Assembly: GCA_951812925.1 (NCBI GenBank)
Contig: OX638372.1
Span: 43,770,245 to 43,834,244, forward strand
Direction of reading: 5' to 3'
DNA length: 64,000 nucleotides
Origin: Calliopum simillimum
Taxonomy: Eukaryota > Arthropoda > Insecta > Diptera > Lauxaniidae
Positions 34,201 to 43,689 of this stretch are shown here, piece after piece (positions within the stretch are counted from its first letter, which is position 1; each line of letters begins with the position of its first letter). The notes beneath the pieces are model-generated. The model was not told where the DNA came from. It ran no database searches and saw only the letters and a list, made by a program, of their open reading frames with translations. A program made the position numbers and the translations under genes.

Positions 34201-35483
34201 AGAGTTGATCCGTTCCAGGTAACATCAACAGTAGTTGTTCCAATCAATGGAAGTATATTCCCACCATACGTCCTAAGAACTTTGTTTGTACTTGTACACT
34301 TTGGTTGACCTAATTTTTGGTAACCAGAAATGCCTACAAGAGTACAGGTCGCACCTGTATCAACTTGGAAACTCAAATTTTGATTGTTAACTACGATATT
34401 GAGAAACATTTTTTCTGCGCTGATGTCAGAACTCGATGTCTCCTGAACATTTTCGAAATCTGGTTCAATGATTTCGATTAGACCAATTGTTTCAAATTCG
34501 TCTTCGACAACGTTAACTTCCCCTTGATGTTTTGACCTTGAATTCCTGTTAGGTTTTGTAGACCGATTTGAAGAAATATTTTGAGATGACTGACAAACAC
34601 TTGATATATGACCAGTTTTAGAGCAAGTATTGCATTTAGATTTATTCTTATAATGAAAGCATTGATTTCGTTGGTGTGACTTACCACAACCTGGACAAGA
34701 TTTGCGTAATTCTTTCGCTGGGCTTCGATTTTGAGTCTGTCCTTGTTTTCTAGAATGATTTTGAAAATGATGAATTGCTTGAGCTTGATTGATTTCAGAC
34801 GATTGGCTTGCTTCACCTTTGATTTCAGAACAAGTGTTCATGGTGTCTTCGTAAATTGTTGCGATTTGAAGGACTTCTTCCAACGTTGGATTCGACTTTT
34901 GAAGCGCGGACGAACGCACACGATCATGAGGAGTATGGATTACAATCATATCGCGAATTTTATTATCTACGTATGATTCAGAGCATCCCTCTTTCTCACA
35001 TTGGAACATGCATTCTTTAGCTGCACCACGCATCTCTGCGACCCATTCGGCATAAGATTGATTTGACTTCATAGTTGTCCGATAGAACTTGAACCTAGCT
35101 GCAAGAACATGCTGCTTCTTGACAAAATGATCCTGAAGTGTAGAAACTAACTCTTGATAAGTTTTTTCTTGAACTTTCCCGTTGAAAATTTTTTGGAGGA
35201 GTTCGAGTGACTCGCTACCAATCCAGCTTAAAAAACATGCGCGCTTTTGTTCATCCTCGTGAACTCCGTTAGCGAGAAAATGTTGCTCCAACTGCAACAT
35301 GTAAGTTTGCCATTTGTCGACTGCCTTATTGAAACCGCGAAATGATGAAATCGATGCAGCCTTGTGATCAGTCTTCAGAGTTTTTGCTAACATCTGCTGG
35401 TTTTCCAATAACATCTGCGCCATAAACTGCTGATTAGCTGCTTGCATTTGCTGTAGAATTTGTGAAAGAGCCTGCATGTCCAT
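31233..35483 (-). CDS. Gag-Pol polyprotein of Ty3/gypsy retrotransposon
   Basis: A single open frame of 1416 residues. Residues about 40-230 are a capsid-like region, followed by two CCHC knuckles (263-275 as C-x2-C-x3-H-x4-C and 284-297 as C-x2-C-x4-H-x4-C). The aspartic protease has VDTGAT near 374. Reverse transcriptase carries KIDLSDAYLQ, LPFGISSAP and the catalytic YLDD (about 670). RNase H begins with ATDASKLGIGAVL (about 817). Integrase has an HHCC zinc region (about 1048-1085) and the catalytic triad D1111, D1165, E1201 with the family spacing D-x35-E. No frameshift between gag and pol and no stop were seen. There is no env. The products reverse-transcribe and integrate the element. 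Confidence 0.93.
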   Translation of the reverse strand: MDMQALSQILQQMQAANQQFMAQMLLENQQMLAKTLKTDHKAASISSFRGFNKAVDKWQTYMLQLEQHFLANGVHEDEQKRACFLSWIGSESLELLQKIFNGKVQEKTYQELVSTLQDHFVKKQHVLAARFKFYRTTMKSNQSYAEWVAEMRGAAKECMFQCEKEGCSESYVDNKIRDMIVIHTPHDRVRSSALQKSNPTLEEVLQIATIYEDTMNTCSEIKGEASQSSEINQAQAIHHFQNHSRKQGQTQNRSPAKELRKSCPGCGKSHQRNQCFHYKNKSKCNTCSKTGHISSVCQSSQNISSNRSTKPNRNSRSKHQGEVNVVEDEFETIGLIEIIEPDFENVQETSSSDISAEKMFLNIVVNNQNLSFQVDTGATCTLVGISGYQKLGQPKCTSTNKVLRTYGGNILPLIGTTTVDVTWNGSTLQLPLLVVNNVNASNILGLDWFRKLNFQVNIPSNQIVANQCHLSSLSTQSHQVLIDSLCKLTTEHNSLFSSTLGHCSTFKAEIVLKSDARPKFFKPYNIPFAQYDAVRTELDRLISSKVLNPIKSSEWAAPIVIVKKPDGRLRICADFKVTLNPQIEIDRYPIPRIEELFHKLQGGQFFTKIDLSDAYLQIELSDSSKKLMVVNTPFGLFQYQRLPFGISSAPGIFQRFMEEVLAGIPGCAVYLDDIIVTGLTNEDHIENVNAVFNSLEHHGLRCKKEKCFFAEKSVEYVGHIIDANGIKPSEKRLDAIKLMPRPKNVKEVEAFIGKLNYYNKFIPNFSSKAAALNELRRNNVKFEWTERQENAFKSLKDTIIQGVRLVHYNDNHTIILATDASKLGIGAVLSHRYPDGSEKPIAFASKTLNGSQINYSQIEKEALSIIFGVTRFHQYLYGRHFELVTDHQALTTLFHPHKKLPVMTLHRLQRWAIILLAYDYEIRYKNTNQHANADALSRLPAGEDIVFDQKEKVMLGVKDVFQSTIEDFPLNSNIIAEHTKEDEVLKTVTRYIVNGWPDFIPKSNDTLLPYFNRKLSLTFQSGVLLLQMDFTRVVIPQTLRKKVLEMLHEGHWGTSRMKQMARRYIWFPNIDKAIEDLSRTCSICQESARNPKRVFSSWPEATHPWERIHIDFAGPFHSSMWLIVVDSFSKFPYVVKLTTATSSTTINALQEIFSVEGLPNTIVSDNGTQFTSADFQQFCELNSIEHLTSAPFHPASNGLAERTVRTFKESFSKINCDIDNSHRALFKYLTTYRTTPNPLTGKSPSELLHGRQPRTLLSALFPSRPLKQENKSKFIYGQEVYARSYVGRKKWISGVINAVVGRLMYSIKTENGIIRRHQNQLRKKSEFSKQQNIQPRNLPEQNDFDIEIQPNSVLNNSENDRNSNNHPEVSSPGSVLNGNASEATTSNGDSEISATNNQLRRSQRIRKKVVRFEPYN

Positions 35484-35515
35484 TATGAATTTGTTTTAGA
35501 ATCCTCGTCGCCAAA

Positions 35516-35691
35516 TGATAAATCTTTATATTCTTTTAAATTAAAAAAATCGCACTACAAAAACTATGATTTTATTTCTAGAATATTTTCAAGACTGACA
35601 AATTGATTTGAAAAAATTTGATTGAATAAAATTAAAAACTAGATGTGTATTCATACAAAAGTTAAAGTATCTAAACAGCAGGTTTACAACA
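35516..35691 (-). repeat. 5' LTR of the gypsy element
   Basis: 176 bp. Two bases inside the LTR, the minus strand reads TGGCGACGAGGATTC, a likely primer-binding site complementary to a tRNA 3' end (CCA). Start TGGCGAC resembles the tRNA-Arg sites of the mdg1/412 type, but I cannot name the tRNA firmly. Confidence 0.88.
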
Positions 35692-35801
35692 TTGGGCAAA
35701 TATTAATAGAATTAAATGAACTTTCACATAGGGGGGTAGCCGAGGTCAATAAAATTTCCTCCATACAATTTGGCCCACCCTAATATTTATATATTTTCAT
35801 A

Positions 35802-36521
35802 TCGATACCTTAGAGCGCTATAGTCCTATCTCCATTTTTCCAATTGTTGGGAAATGCAAAAAGAAGATTTCAAACAGTTGTTATTTAGGATTGGCTGCTA
35901 TTTTGATATAACGATATATGTAATATTTTTACCTGTAGTATATTTTAACATAATTTAAGTTTTTCAACCAATTTTATTAACTTCTAACGAAATCCCAGCC
36001 AATTTATAGTATGTCATTACTTTTGCCCTTATATAGAATTCCACTACTATTGAAAAAAACGACGTATTTAGTACATTTTTTGAATTTTTTCCACTAAAAT
36101 GTCGTAAAAAGTCATGAAACGCGTGGAAACCACGAAAAAACAAATTTTTTTTTTTTTTTTTCTTTGAATTTTTGAATTTTTGGTTCCAACAAACAAGAGT
36201 GGAGCCTTGGATGTAACCAAATTTCTTCACTTAAATGTCGCAAAAAGTCATGAAACGCGGAGAAAACGCGAAAAAACGAAGAATTTTCTTCAAAAATGTG
36301 ACTTATTTGAATATTCAGTGGAGATAAGACAGTAGCGCTCTTGAAAAAATTACAGTTTGGAGATAGGATTTTTCTTAATTATCGGATATTTTGATATTTT
36401 AGTGGTATTTTGACATCACACAGTTTTCCACACGGTAAAGAAGCCCACAATGTTGCCATAACTGCAAAAATCTCAAAATCGCAAAAAGTGGAGATAGGAC
36501 TATAGCGCTCTAAGGTATCGA
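35802..36521. mobile_element. Palindromic MITE, 720 bp, TA target
   Basis: The ends TCGATACCTTAGAGCGCTAT and ATAGCGCTCTAAGGTATCGA are inverted and extend to CCTATCTCC/GGAGATAGG, with TA on each side. The uninterrupted arm reads TTCATATATAAAC here, confirming TA duplication. Inside, a block with AAAAAGTCATGAAACGCG occurs twice in the same orientation (about 36090-36142 and 36225-36277). Confidence 0.8.
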
Positions 36522-36879
36522 TATATAAACATGTATATAGCCTCATCAAATCAGTTTTAGTTGAATATTGTCAGAAACCGTACTCGAACCCGTGACTCCG
36601 GTTTTCTAAACAGTCAATAAACTAACTTCATAATTTATCTAGGGGAACCTGCCTATCTATCATTAAAATTCTCGTAATTTCGAGAGCCTGCATTGTATGT
36701 GGAAAACAAATCCGCGCTTGTAGGTTTTAATTGCAGCTAGCGTAGCATGTATCAAAACCAGAGTGTGTTACCAACTAACAATTTGGCAATTTTTCACAAC
36801 ATACGGCGCTTATGAGCCTTATGACTTATCCATAATGGTGATCCTGTTCAGAGAGTTTATCCGTGTCCAATAACATAAT

Positions 36880-37140
36880 GTTTAAAGCATCGCGTTTTCT
36901 TTCATTAGAAAACCAGAGTCACGGGTCCGAGTACGGTGTCTGACAAGATTTAACTAAAACTGATCTGATGATGCTATATACATGTTTATATATGAAAATA
37001 TATAAATATGTATGTGGAAGTAGCCGAAACATATGTAATCAATTTCCAAGTTAACACTTACTTGCGTCTGTTGTTGAAAAATTGCAAAAATGACTGTTTA
37101 ATTAGTTCAATATAAAAAATTATCATACTTCAATTAAGAA
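36880..37140 (+). repeat. Uninterrupted arm of the nested composite (SINE-like)
   Basis: It contains TTAGAAAACCAGAGTCACGG then GTCCGAGTACGG (B-box-like), and ends ATTAGTTCAATATAAAAAAT then TATCATACTTC. It aligns in reverse complement with the scattered left-arm pieces and preserves the pre-insertion sequence at three sites. Confidence 0.75.
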
Positions 37141-37214
37141 AAAGCGCGTTGGTACTTTCATTAGTACTATACAACCAAAAAAACAGTCAATAAACTGACT
37201 TTAGAATGTATTAA

Positions 37215-37990
37215 GTTTTATTCATAAACATAAAAATGGAATTGATTTATTTTACTTTTATGAGATAAGAATTTGCAATGGAAAATTCCAATTTCAATGT
37301 TATTTATTCGACAGGATCAAAATTTCACATAGAGTGATGAAAACATCATAATTTCAAAATTTTTCAAGGAAAAACAAATTGACATTTCTTTTAACTATAT
37401 AGATCTCTAAGTAACATGCTTTCATGTTTAATCCAATTTACCGTCAGAGCCTGGGAAGCATAGGGCCAATATGAAACGTCTCCATCTTATGCAATTCTTT
37501 GCGATGACTTTTATCACTTTCTCAACATTTCCAATTCTTGTATTTTCTTCTTTAATGACATTTTTCAGGTGACTTTTGGTTTTCTATGACCTCTACTTAT
37601 TTATGAATTCCACTCAAGCTCTTCACGGCCAAGTTCGCTGTGTGATTTCCGGATAGAATGTCTCATCCATATCCATTTACGTAGCTTGATCTCGTTTACT
37701 ATGTACATCTGGAACTATAGGAGCATTATGATTTTCTCAACCTAATTCAAAGAGCTAACCAAAAAACTTCTCACTAGAGTCAGCAAGAAATTGTAGCCCC
37801 TTATTCCAAAAAACAATTGACCGTCCAACGCGCTTATAGATCATGTATTGACTACATAAATACACATCACATCGGAAAGTGTTCAAGAGGTTGAAAAGTC
37901 TGACAAATATCTTATTTGAGAAAACATCTTCAAAAGGCCACAATGAAAAAGTTTTTTCATAAAATTTGCCTTTAATACAAAAACAAGAAA
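37215..37990. other. Non-coding stretch
   Basis: I see no supportable gene. The short ORFs in this interval lack recognisable motifs. Confidence 0.3.
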
Positions 37991-37993
37991 TAT

Positions 37994-38868
37994 GGTCACA
38001 CTCATTCTCAATCAAAACAAAGTTTCATGAAAATGCCTAATGAAACGGTTCACGGCAGCTTATTCCAGCTATTTTATAGTTTCGAAATCTGTTTTGAATA
38101 AAATTCTAGCTGATCGTAGTTTGAAATGAAATCAAAAAGCTGTACATTACAAAAAAGCACAACAAACCAAAACCAAAATAGTAATTTTCCATGTATTTGT
38201 TGGTGTTGATTCCGAATCCTGTCTCAAAATTGCTTTATTACTTACTGTTTTAGAGATATTCTTATCTAAAAGTTCAAAAATACGATACTTCAGGTTGTAT
38301 AGATTTTTGTATGTTGTATGCATTGCTTAGTACTATTCTTCGTCTTCAAAACAAGCTATGAATTGGTTTTGTATGATTTTTGAAAATGAGACTATGAGAT
38401 GAAAAATCATATAAGACTCTACATATGATTTTTAACATAAATCATTTTAAAGTGGTCATAACTTTTTCAGAAAGAATCATACAAGACCAATTCATAGCTT
38501 ATTTCAAGGACGAAACATAGTAATGCATTTAGTAGAAAAGTGCAAAACAATTTCGCGCGTCCCTATATAACCTCAAAAATCGTTTTTTTGAACTTTTAGC
38601 TTATAATAACCCAAAAACCATACGTCATAGAACAATTCTGAAACCAGATTCGGACTTACTGCCGATAAATACATTAAAAATGGCTATTTTGGTTTTATTT
38701 TGTTGTGATGTGTTTTTTTCAAATGTACCATTATTCGATCTCTTTTTAAAAAACAATCAGCTATGATTTCATTCAAAACAGATTTCGATACTATGAAATA
38801 GCTAGAATAAGATACCGTGAACCGTTTCATTAGCAATTTTCATGAAACATATTATTGAATGAGGATAG
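37994..38868. repeat. Long palindrome, about 875 bp
   Basis: The left arm contains AGTTTCATGAAAATGCCTAA then TGAAACGGTTCACGG. The right arm contains CCGTGAACCGTTTCATTAGC then AATTTTCATGAAAC. Matching continues inward (GCTATTTTATAGTTTCGAAA / TTTCGATACTATGAAATAGC, then CCAAAACCAAAATAG / CTATTTTGGTTTTATTTTG) to a centre near 38431. It is non-coding. A hAT-type element begins 8 bp beyond its right end. Confidence 0.8.
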
Positions 38869-38876
38869 GTGTGTGG

Positions 38877-40487
38877 TAGGGATTCCAATTTTTGGACTTT
38901 TTGCGATCCCGGGATTTCGGGATCAGAAAATTTTGAATCCCGGGATCCCGGGATTTTTCGGGATTTGTATGAATTTTTTTCTTTCTAAATAAAGCAGAAT
39001 TTAGTATTAAAAATTCCTAATATTTTGTCTTATATACCCATACTACACCCCTACAAAGACATTTTATTTAAAAAGTGTAAAAAATATTAAAGAACAATTT
39101 CTTAAAACAGGTTCATTTCATTAAACAATTCTCGCCTTTTTTAAAAAACAAGAAATTCAAAAATACTTATTTACTTCAAAAACGAACATAAAGGCGCACT
39201 TTGCATCATTATGTGCTTAGTTAAATACATACATAAAATATCATACATATTTAATTATATAAAATAGTGAGATCAAAGTTTTAACAAGTGTTGGACTTGA
39301 AAGGAATAACTTTTCTTTTAATCAGTTTTATTATTATTAAAACATGTTTTTAGGAAAATTAAAGCATTTATTGTTTTATCATCCAATTTATATCTTAATT
39401 TATTACATATCTGTGGACTTTTGACAAAACAACCTAAGTCGAGATATGACAATTCTCCAGGATTTTAGTCCTAACTAAAAAATTAAAATATGCTTCTATT
39501 GGTATAATCGCCATGTCTCTATGATTTCTTGTTTCAGAGATATAAGGGTGTCCCATAGTTCACGCAAGATTTGAAGTGTTATGAACCAAAAAAAAAATAA
39601 TAATTTGACAGCTGACACTTTAAGATTAGTAAAAATGTATGGAAAGAGGAGATTCAATGCTGCATCAACGAAATTGAGCCACATTATTGAAAAGTAGTTA
39701 ATCAGTTTTTAGGCTCTCCTGAAAAGTTGCCAATTTCGAGTTAGGTTGTTTTGTCAAAAGTCCACAGATATATAACCTCACACTAGGCATTGAAATAAGC
39801 TGCAGCAATGCCCTATTTCTGCAGAAATAACTTCAAGTTTGCAACAATAACAGTCAAAAATTGTAAAAAATTGTAATAATAATATTTAGCCAAATTCATA
39901 CTACTTTGTTTTTGAGTTAATCGTTGAAACTAAATACTCATTTTATTTTGCATATAACCGTTGTCTTAGGTGTCTAACCTCCCAATCTGGGCTTAAATGT
40001 AGTACTCGGCAACTCTACTTCAAATATATTTTTACAAATGCAAGAAAGAAAATTTCACTATAAATTTTCAATTTTAAATTAAATCATTGCTATGATATCT
40101 GTTATTTAATATTAATATTTAGTATTCAACAAACACTTGAATAAGGCACTAAAAAAATTTTGAAAAAAAATGAAAATAATCAATAAAAATTCTGCAGTAA
40201 TATTTTGTTTTCTTGTTTCAACCCCTGCTGCACACGAAAAGCATCTTTCTGATTCAACACTTGGTGGTATTCAAAACTAGATTTAATTTTTCTTTCAAGT
40301 TTTTTGCTGCGTTTACATTAACTGTATGGCTATTGTCCTCAATTTGAGTTTTAAAACTAGAGTGAATAAGTTTTATCTCTACAAAAAAAAACTTGCAAAA
40401 GAAATCCCGGGATTGGTAGCACTAATCCCGGGATTTTCGGGACTGTAAAAAGGCTCGAATCCCGGGATCCCGGGACTGAAATCCCTA
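38877..40487. mobile_element. Non-autonomous hAT-type element, 1611 bp, 8-bp target duplication
   Basis: The ends TAGGGATTCC... and ...GAAATCCCTA are inverted, each followed inward by clusters of CCCGGGAT motifs (ATCCCGGGATCCCGGGA near 38937 and 40459). The flanking GTGTGTGG is perfect (38869-38876, 40488-40495). An 8-bp duplication is diagnostic of the hAT superfamily. No transposase gene is seen. A second TIR element is nested at 39408-39770. Confidence 0.82.
39408..39770. mobile_element. TIR element nested in the hAT-type element, about 360 bp
   Basis: The ends TCTGTGGACTTTTGACAAAA and TTTTGTCAAAAGTCCACAGA are perfect inverted repeats continuing through CAACCTAA/TTAGGTTG. TA borders both sides. 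It is non-coding apart from a meaningless minus-strand ORF. Confidence 0.78.
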
Positions 40488-40499
40488 GTGTGTGGTAAG

Positions 40500-41975
40500 A
40501 TAACCCACCACTACGATTATCTCGCAACGACAAGTGCGTATAAAAGTTATTTCTTAAATGAATAAAAATCGCAGATAAAATCATAAAAAGTATCACATCA
40601 TATGCAAATGATGATGCTTTTATCACTGGCATAAACTTAATTAAACAGCGAAAATATGCAAAAATTTTATTTTTATTTTTTAAAAAAAGAGGACAATGAA
40701 CTAAATACACAACGTCAACGTGAAAGAACATTCAAAAGATCAAAACAACAACTTTAAGTTGAAGTGAAATTGGAACATTTAAACGGTTTATGTACCAAAT
40801 ACTTTAATATTCAATTGATCATTAAGTATTTTTATGGTTTATTGATCAAATTTCAATAAACCAGTTTTTTTGATTTTGTAACGCAGAACTGTCGAGCCTT
40901 TTTATCGAACAATGTTAATCGGCTCAAATTGAGTTGGCACCATGAAAGATGTCCGAGATCTGGTTTGTGTTTCTCTCTGCATATATGGAAGTGTGTAACT
41001 GCTAAGTTTATTAACCCTTAATGTTTACATATTACGCATTTTTTTGTTTGGTTTTGAATTAACCAAATTCAAATTAGTCAATAAAATCAGTAAAAATATG
41101 TTGAAAAGACATCTTAATTGATGATTCAGTGCTGTTATCAGTTTGAAATACAGGTTTTGATACGCATTTTTGTAACTTTCAAATTATTGAAACTAATCAG
41201 AAAGAAGAAATTTATCAACTGTTCTTACTGTCGTAGTGATATCATTCTTAGCTAGTTTTGTGCGCAACAGTATCAGATCTTTGGCCAATATTATGGTTAA
41301 TTTTGTACCTCTAACCATATATAAATGTTTTCTTTTTCATAATCTTTTGTCTAATTTGTTATAATTTATTTATAATGAAAAAAAATGCCAACTTTGTTTT
41401 ATTAATAAACTGGATTATTTAGTATTACGACTTTTTCAGTTAATGAAATAACGAACATAGCTCCATTAAAAATATAGAAAGGTTGTGTAAATATAACGAA
41501 ACTAGAAGAAGAATCGCATAAATTTAAATTCATTTAGGCATTTTACTCGAAAATGCTTTTAAGCGCCAAAAATACGCATGTTACGCATATTTTAACATAT
41601 CGATTTTTATTTAAATATTGGATTCCACGGGCATTGATTAAGATTGATATCTTAGAAATTTGTCCAAAGATTTAATTTAGTGCTAAAAATTATGTCATTA
41701 ACGAATTAATGAGAAAAAATGCGAGCATCGACAGTAAAACATTTTATGGTTACTGGTACAGAAATGTTCAATGTAGACATTATTCCTTTGATTTTGCATT
41801 TTATGAAATTTTTTGATATCCTTCAAGTTTTACAACATTTGGGCTTCTCCAAAATAATTCGAGTTTCATCCATACTAAAGCGTTATTGGAGCCGTAACAT
41901 TATTTAACTATCTCTGTTTCGGTTTGCTCAATATAAATGTACAAGGTACATTAAATATGTTTGATTTATATGAAG
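40500..41975. other. Non-coding stretch
   Basis: AT-rich. No gene, terminal repeat or tandem repeat could be supported here. Confidence 0.3.
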
Positions 41976-41981
41976 TAAAAA

Positions 41982-42732
41982 CAAGTAAGGGTGTTAGCTT
42001 TGGCCTGGCCAAACATTAAAAACTCAACACTGCAGTATTTTGAAAATTTTTCTTGTAAAGGAGATGACACAACCACTTCTCCGAATTCTGATAGCTTTTG
42101 CACAGATCTTGCACTCAGTGTCTGAGTCAATTTTGGTTGCATTATCTCAAAAAATACTTTCAGTATAGCATTTTGAATCTTTTCCTTATATATGGGAGGT
42201 GCCACGCCCTCTTGTCTAAGTTTGCCTAGTTTATAGTCAGAGCTTGCATTTACTGTTTTTAGTGTCTGAGTGAAATTTTGTTTCATTATCTCAAAAATTG
42301 CTTTTAGTATATGCTATATAGCATTTTGGATCTTTTACTTATGTGGGAGGTGCCACGCCCTTTAGTCCGAATTCGCCTGGTTTTTGCTCAGAGCTTGAGC
42401 TTACCATCTCTAGTATTTATGTGTATTTTGGTTGCATTGTCATGACAAATATTATTAAGTTACATTTTGAATATATTTTTTGTATAGGGGATAGGCGTGT
42501 CCGTTGAGCAATTTCGCTCATTTTCAATCCCACAAGCTTACTTTTACAACAAAGCAACTGTGCTAAATTTCATCTAATTATCTTGGTTAGTTTTCCCGTG
42601 AAAAATATTTCCACGCACAGACAAAAAACCCAGCAAACCAGACAGACGTACATGGCAATATGCCACGCCTCCTTCTCCGCGTTAAAAACGGAAGAACAAA
42701 GTGAATAGGTATACTCTGGGTGTAGGGTATAA
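41982..42732 (-). mobile_element. Helentron/DINE-like element, copy C (reverse)
   Basis: Read on the minus strand it starts TTATACCCTACACCCAGAGT and holds the GGAGGCGTGGCATATTGCC and tandem GGGCGTGGCACCTCCCA units. It ends with the hairpin TTTGGCCAGGCCAAAG and CACCCTTACTTG. The last four bases are CTTG, not CTAG, a change at the normally conserved terminus. Confidence 0.78.
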
Positions 42733-43274
42733 AAAAACGCCATCCCCACATCGTCTCAAATAAAGTTAGAAGTTCTCTTAAAAACGTAATCTGCATAACT
42801 TTTTTTTCTTCATAAATTTTTTTTGTAGTACCTATAGATAATACTCGGAACCAAAAATCGACTTTTTTGCGTTTTTCAATTACACGATCGGCAAAATGAT
42901 TTTTCATTCAAAAGCAAGGCATATTGCAAAAAAGTACATATGTATAAAATGTTAAGAAACGGCCAAGGATTACCTAGAACTTTCGGACCTTTACTAATTT
43001 TTTCTTCACATAACTTAGGCATTTCTTTACCTATTTTCATGTTCTGACCATTTTGAGTAAAGTTTTGAATCAGACTATGGTCTGATTTTTGGTTCCGAGT
43101 ATTATTTATACTACAAAAAAAATTTATGAAGAAAAAAAGTTATGACAAAAAAACATCTCCCATCGGAAGAATCAAAACTGGTCAGGGTTTCTCGGAACAA
43201 AAAAAAAATTATGCTGATAACGTTTTTAAGAGACCTTCTAACTTTATTTGAGATGATGTGGGGTTGGCGTTTTT
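42733..43274. repeat. Inverted-repeat spacer between Helentron copies C and D
   Basis: The left side AAAAAACGCCATCCCCACAT then CGTCTCAAATAAAGTTAGAA is mirrored on the right (TTCTAACTTTATTTGAGATG then ATGTGGGGTTGGCG). Pairing continues inward over more than 100 bp (GCATAACTTTTTTTTCTTCA / GAAGAAAAAAAGTTATG). Copies C and D therefore lie head-to-head across a palindrome. Confidence 0.75.
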
Positions 43275-43418
43275 TTATACCCTACACCCAGAGTATATTC
43301 ACTTTGTTCTTCCGTTTTTAACGCGGAGAGGGAGGCGTGGCAGGTATGGAAAAGTATATATATTCTTGATCAGCGTCATCTCCTGAGTCAATATAGCCAT
43401 GTCCGTCCAAGCACAAGG
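43275..43418 (+). mobile_element. Helentron/DINE-like element, copy D (5' end only)
   Basis: It begins TTATACCCTACACCCAGAGT, carries GGAGGCGTGGCAGG and the CTCCTGAGTCAATATAGCCA block, and stops abruptly after CATGTCCGTCC. Its first base pairs are the mirror of copy C, sharing the same AGAGT variant. This fits an inverted duplication better than independent insertions. Confidence 0.72.
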
Positions 43419-43543
43419 TAAATTTTTCGTATTTGACGAAAGGAAAAAACTAACGAAAAATTAAGATGGTATATTTTTCGATTTAAAAGTTATGATTTTT
43501 TTAACTTTTCAAAACATGAAATTAAATAAAACTGTTCCACAAA

Positions 43544-43680
43544 ACTCACATAAATGGATTATAACTAGGACATTTTTCAACCGGTTTTCATGTTTTGTCC
43601 TATTGTGAAAACTCACATAAATGGTCTATAACTAGGACATTTTTCAACCAGTTTTCATGTTTTGTCTTATTTTGAAAAGG
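43544..43680. repeat. Local duplication, two units of about 68 bp
   Basis: AAAACTCACATAAATGG...CATTTTTCAACC(G/A)GTTTTCATGTTTTGTC occurs twice in direct, immediately adjacent copies with a few differences. Confidence 0.75.
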
Positions 43681-43689
43681 TGGTAAATC

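Larger units (their letters stand above)
31038..35691 (-). mobile_element. Ty3/gypsy LTR retrotransposon, apparently intact, 4654 bp
   Basis: The element has 176-bp LTRs that I find identical, an uninterrupted gag-pol ORF, and a 5-bp target duplication TTGGG (31033-31037, 35692-35696). On the minus strand the LTR starts TGTTGTAAACC and ends GATTTATCA. The coding frame starts 33 nt inside the 5' LTR and stops 19 nt before the 3' LTR, an unusually tight layout. Identical LTRs indicate recent insertion. Its target was the hAT MITE. Confidence 0.9.
30501..35782. mobile_element. hAT-type MITE (30501-31037 plus 35697-35782) split by a retrotransposon
   Basis: The ends TAGGGTGGGCC and GGCCCACCCTA are inverted, and the similarity continues with CTCGGCTACCCCCCTATGTG and its complement near 35730. 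The flanking 8-bp duplication ATATTTAT (30493-30500, 35783-35790) is the size expected for hAT elements. The uninterrupted arm has a single ATATTTAT at this point. The interior contains a roughly 90-bp block twice (about 30549-30635 and 30910-30990: TTCAACTTTAGTTCGGCGCA). There is no transposase. Confidence 0.8.
29283..37203. repeat. Nested composite: inverted repeat pair with four later insertions, flanked by an 11-bp direct repeat
   Basis: GAATGTATTAA occurs at 29272-29282 and 37204-37214. Inside, the minus-strand-oriented arm is broken into pieces (29283-29295, 30386-30500, 35791-35801, 36524-36612). It matches, at about 90 percent or better over the parts I compared, the plus-strand arm at about 36897-37132. 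The insertions between the pieces are listed separately. Each arm contains a tRNA B-box-like GGGTTCGAG (or GGGTCCGAG) near one end, which suggests a SINE-type origin. Confidence 0.7.
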
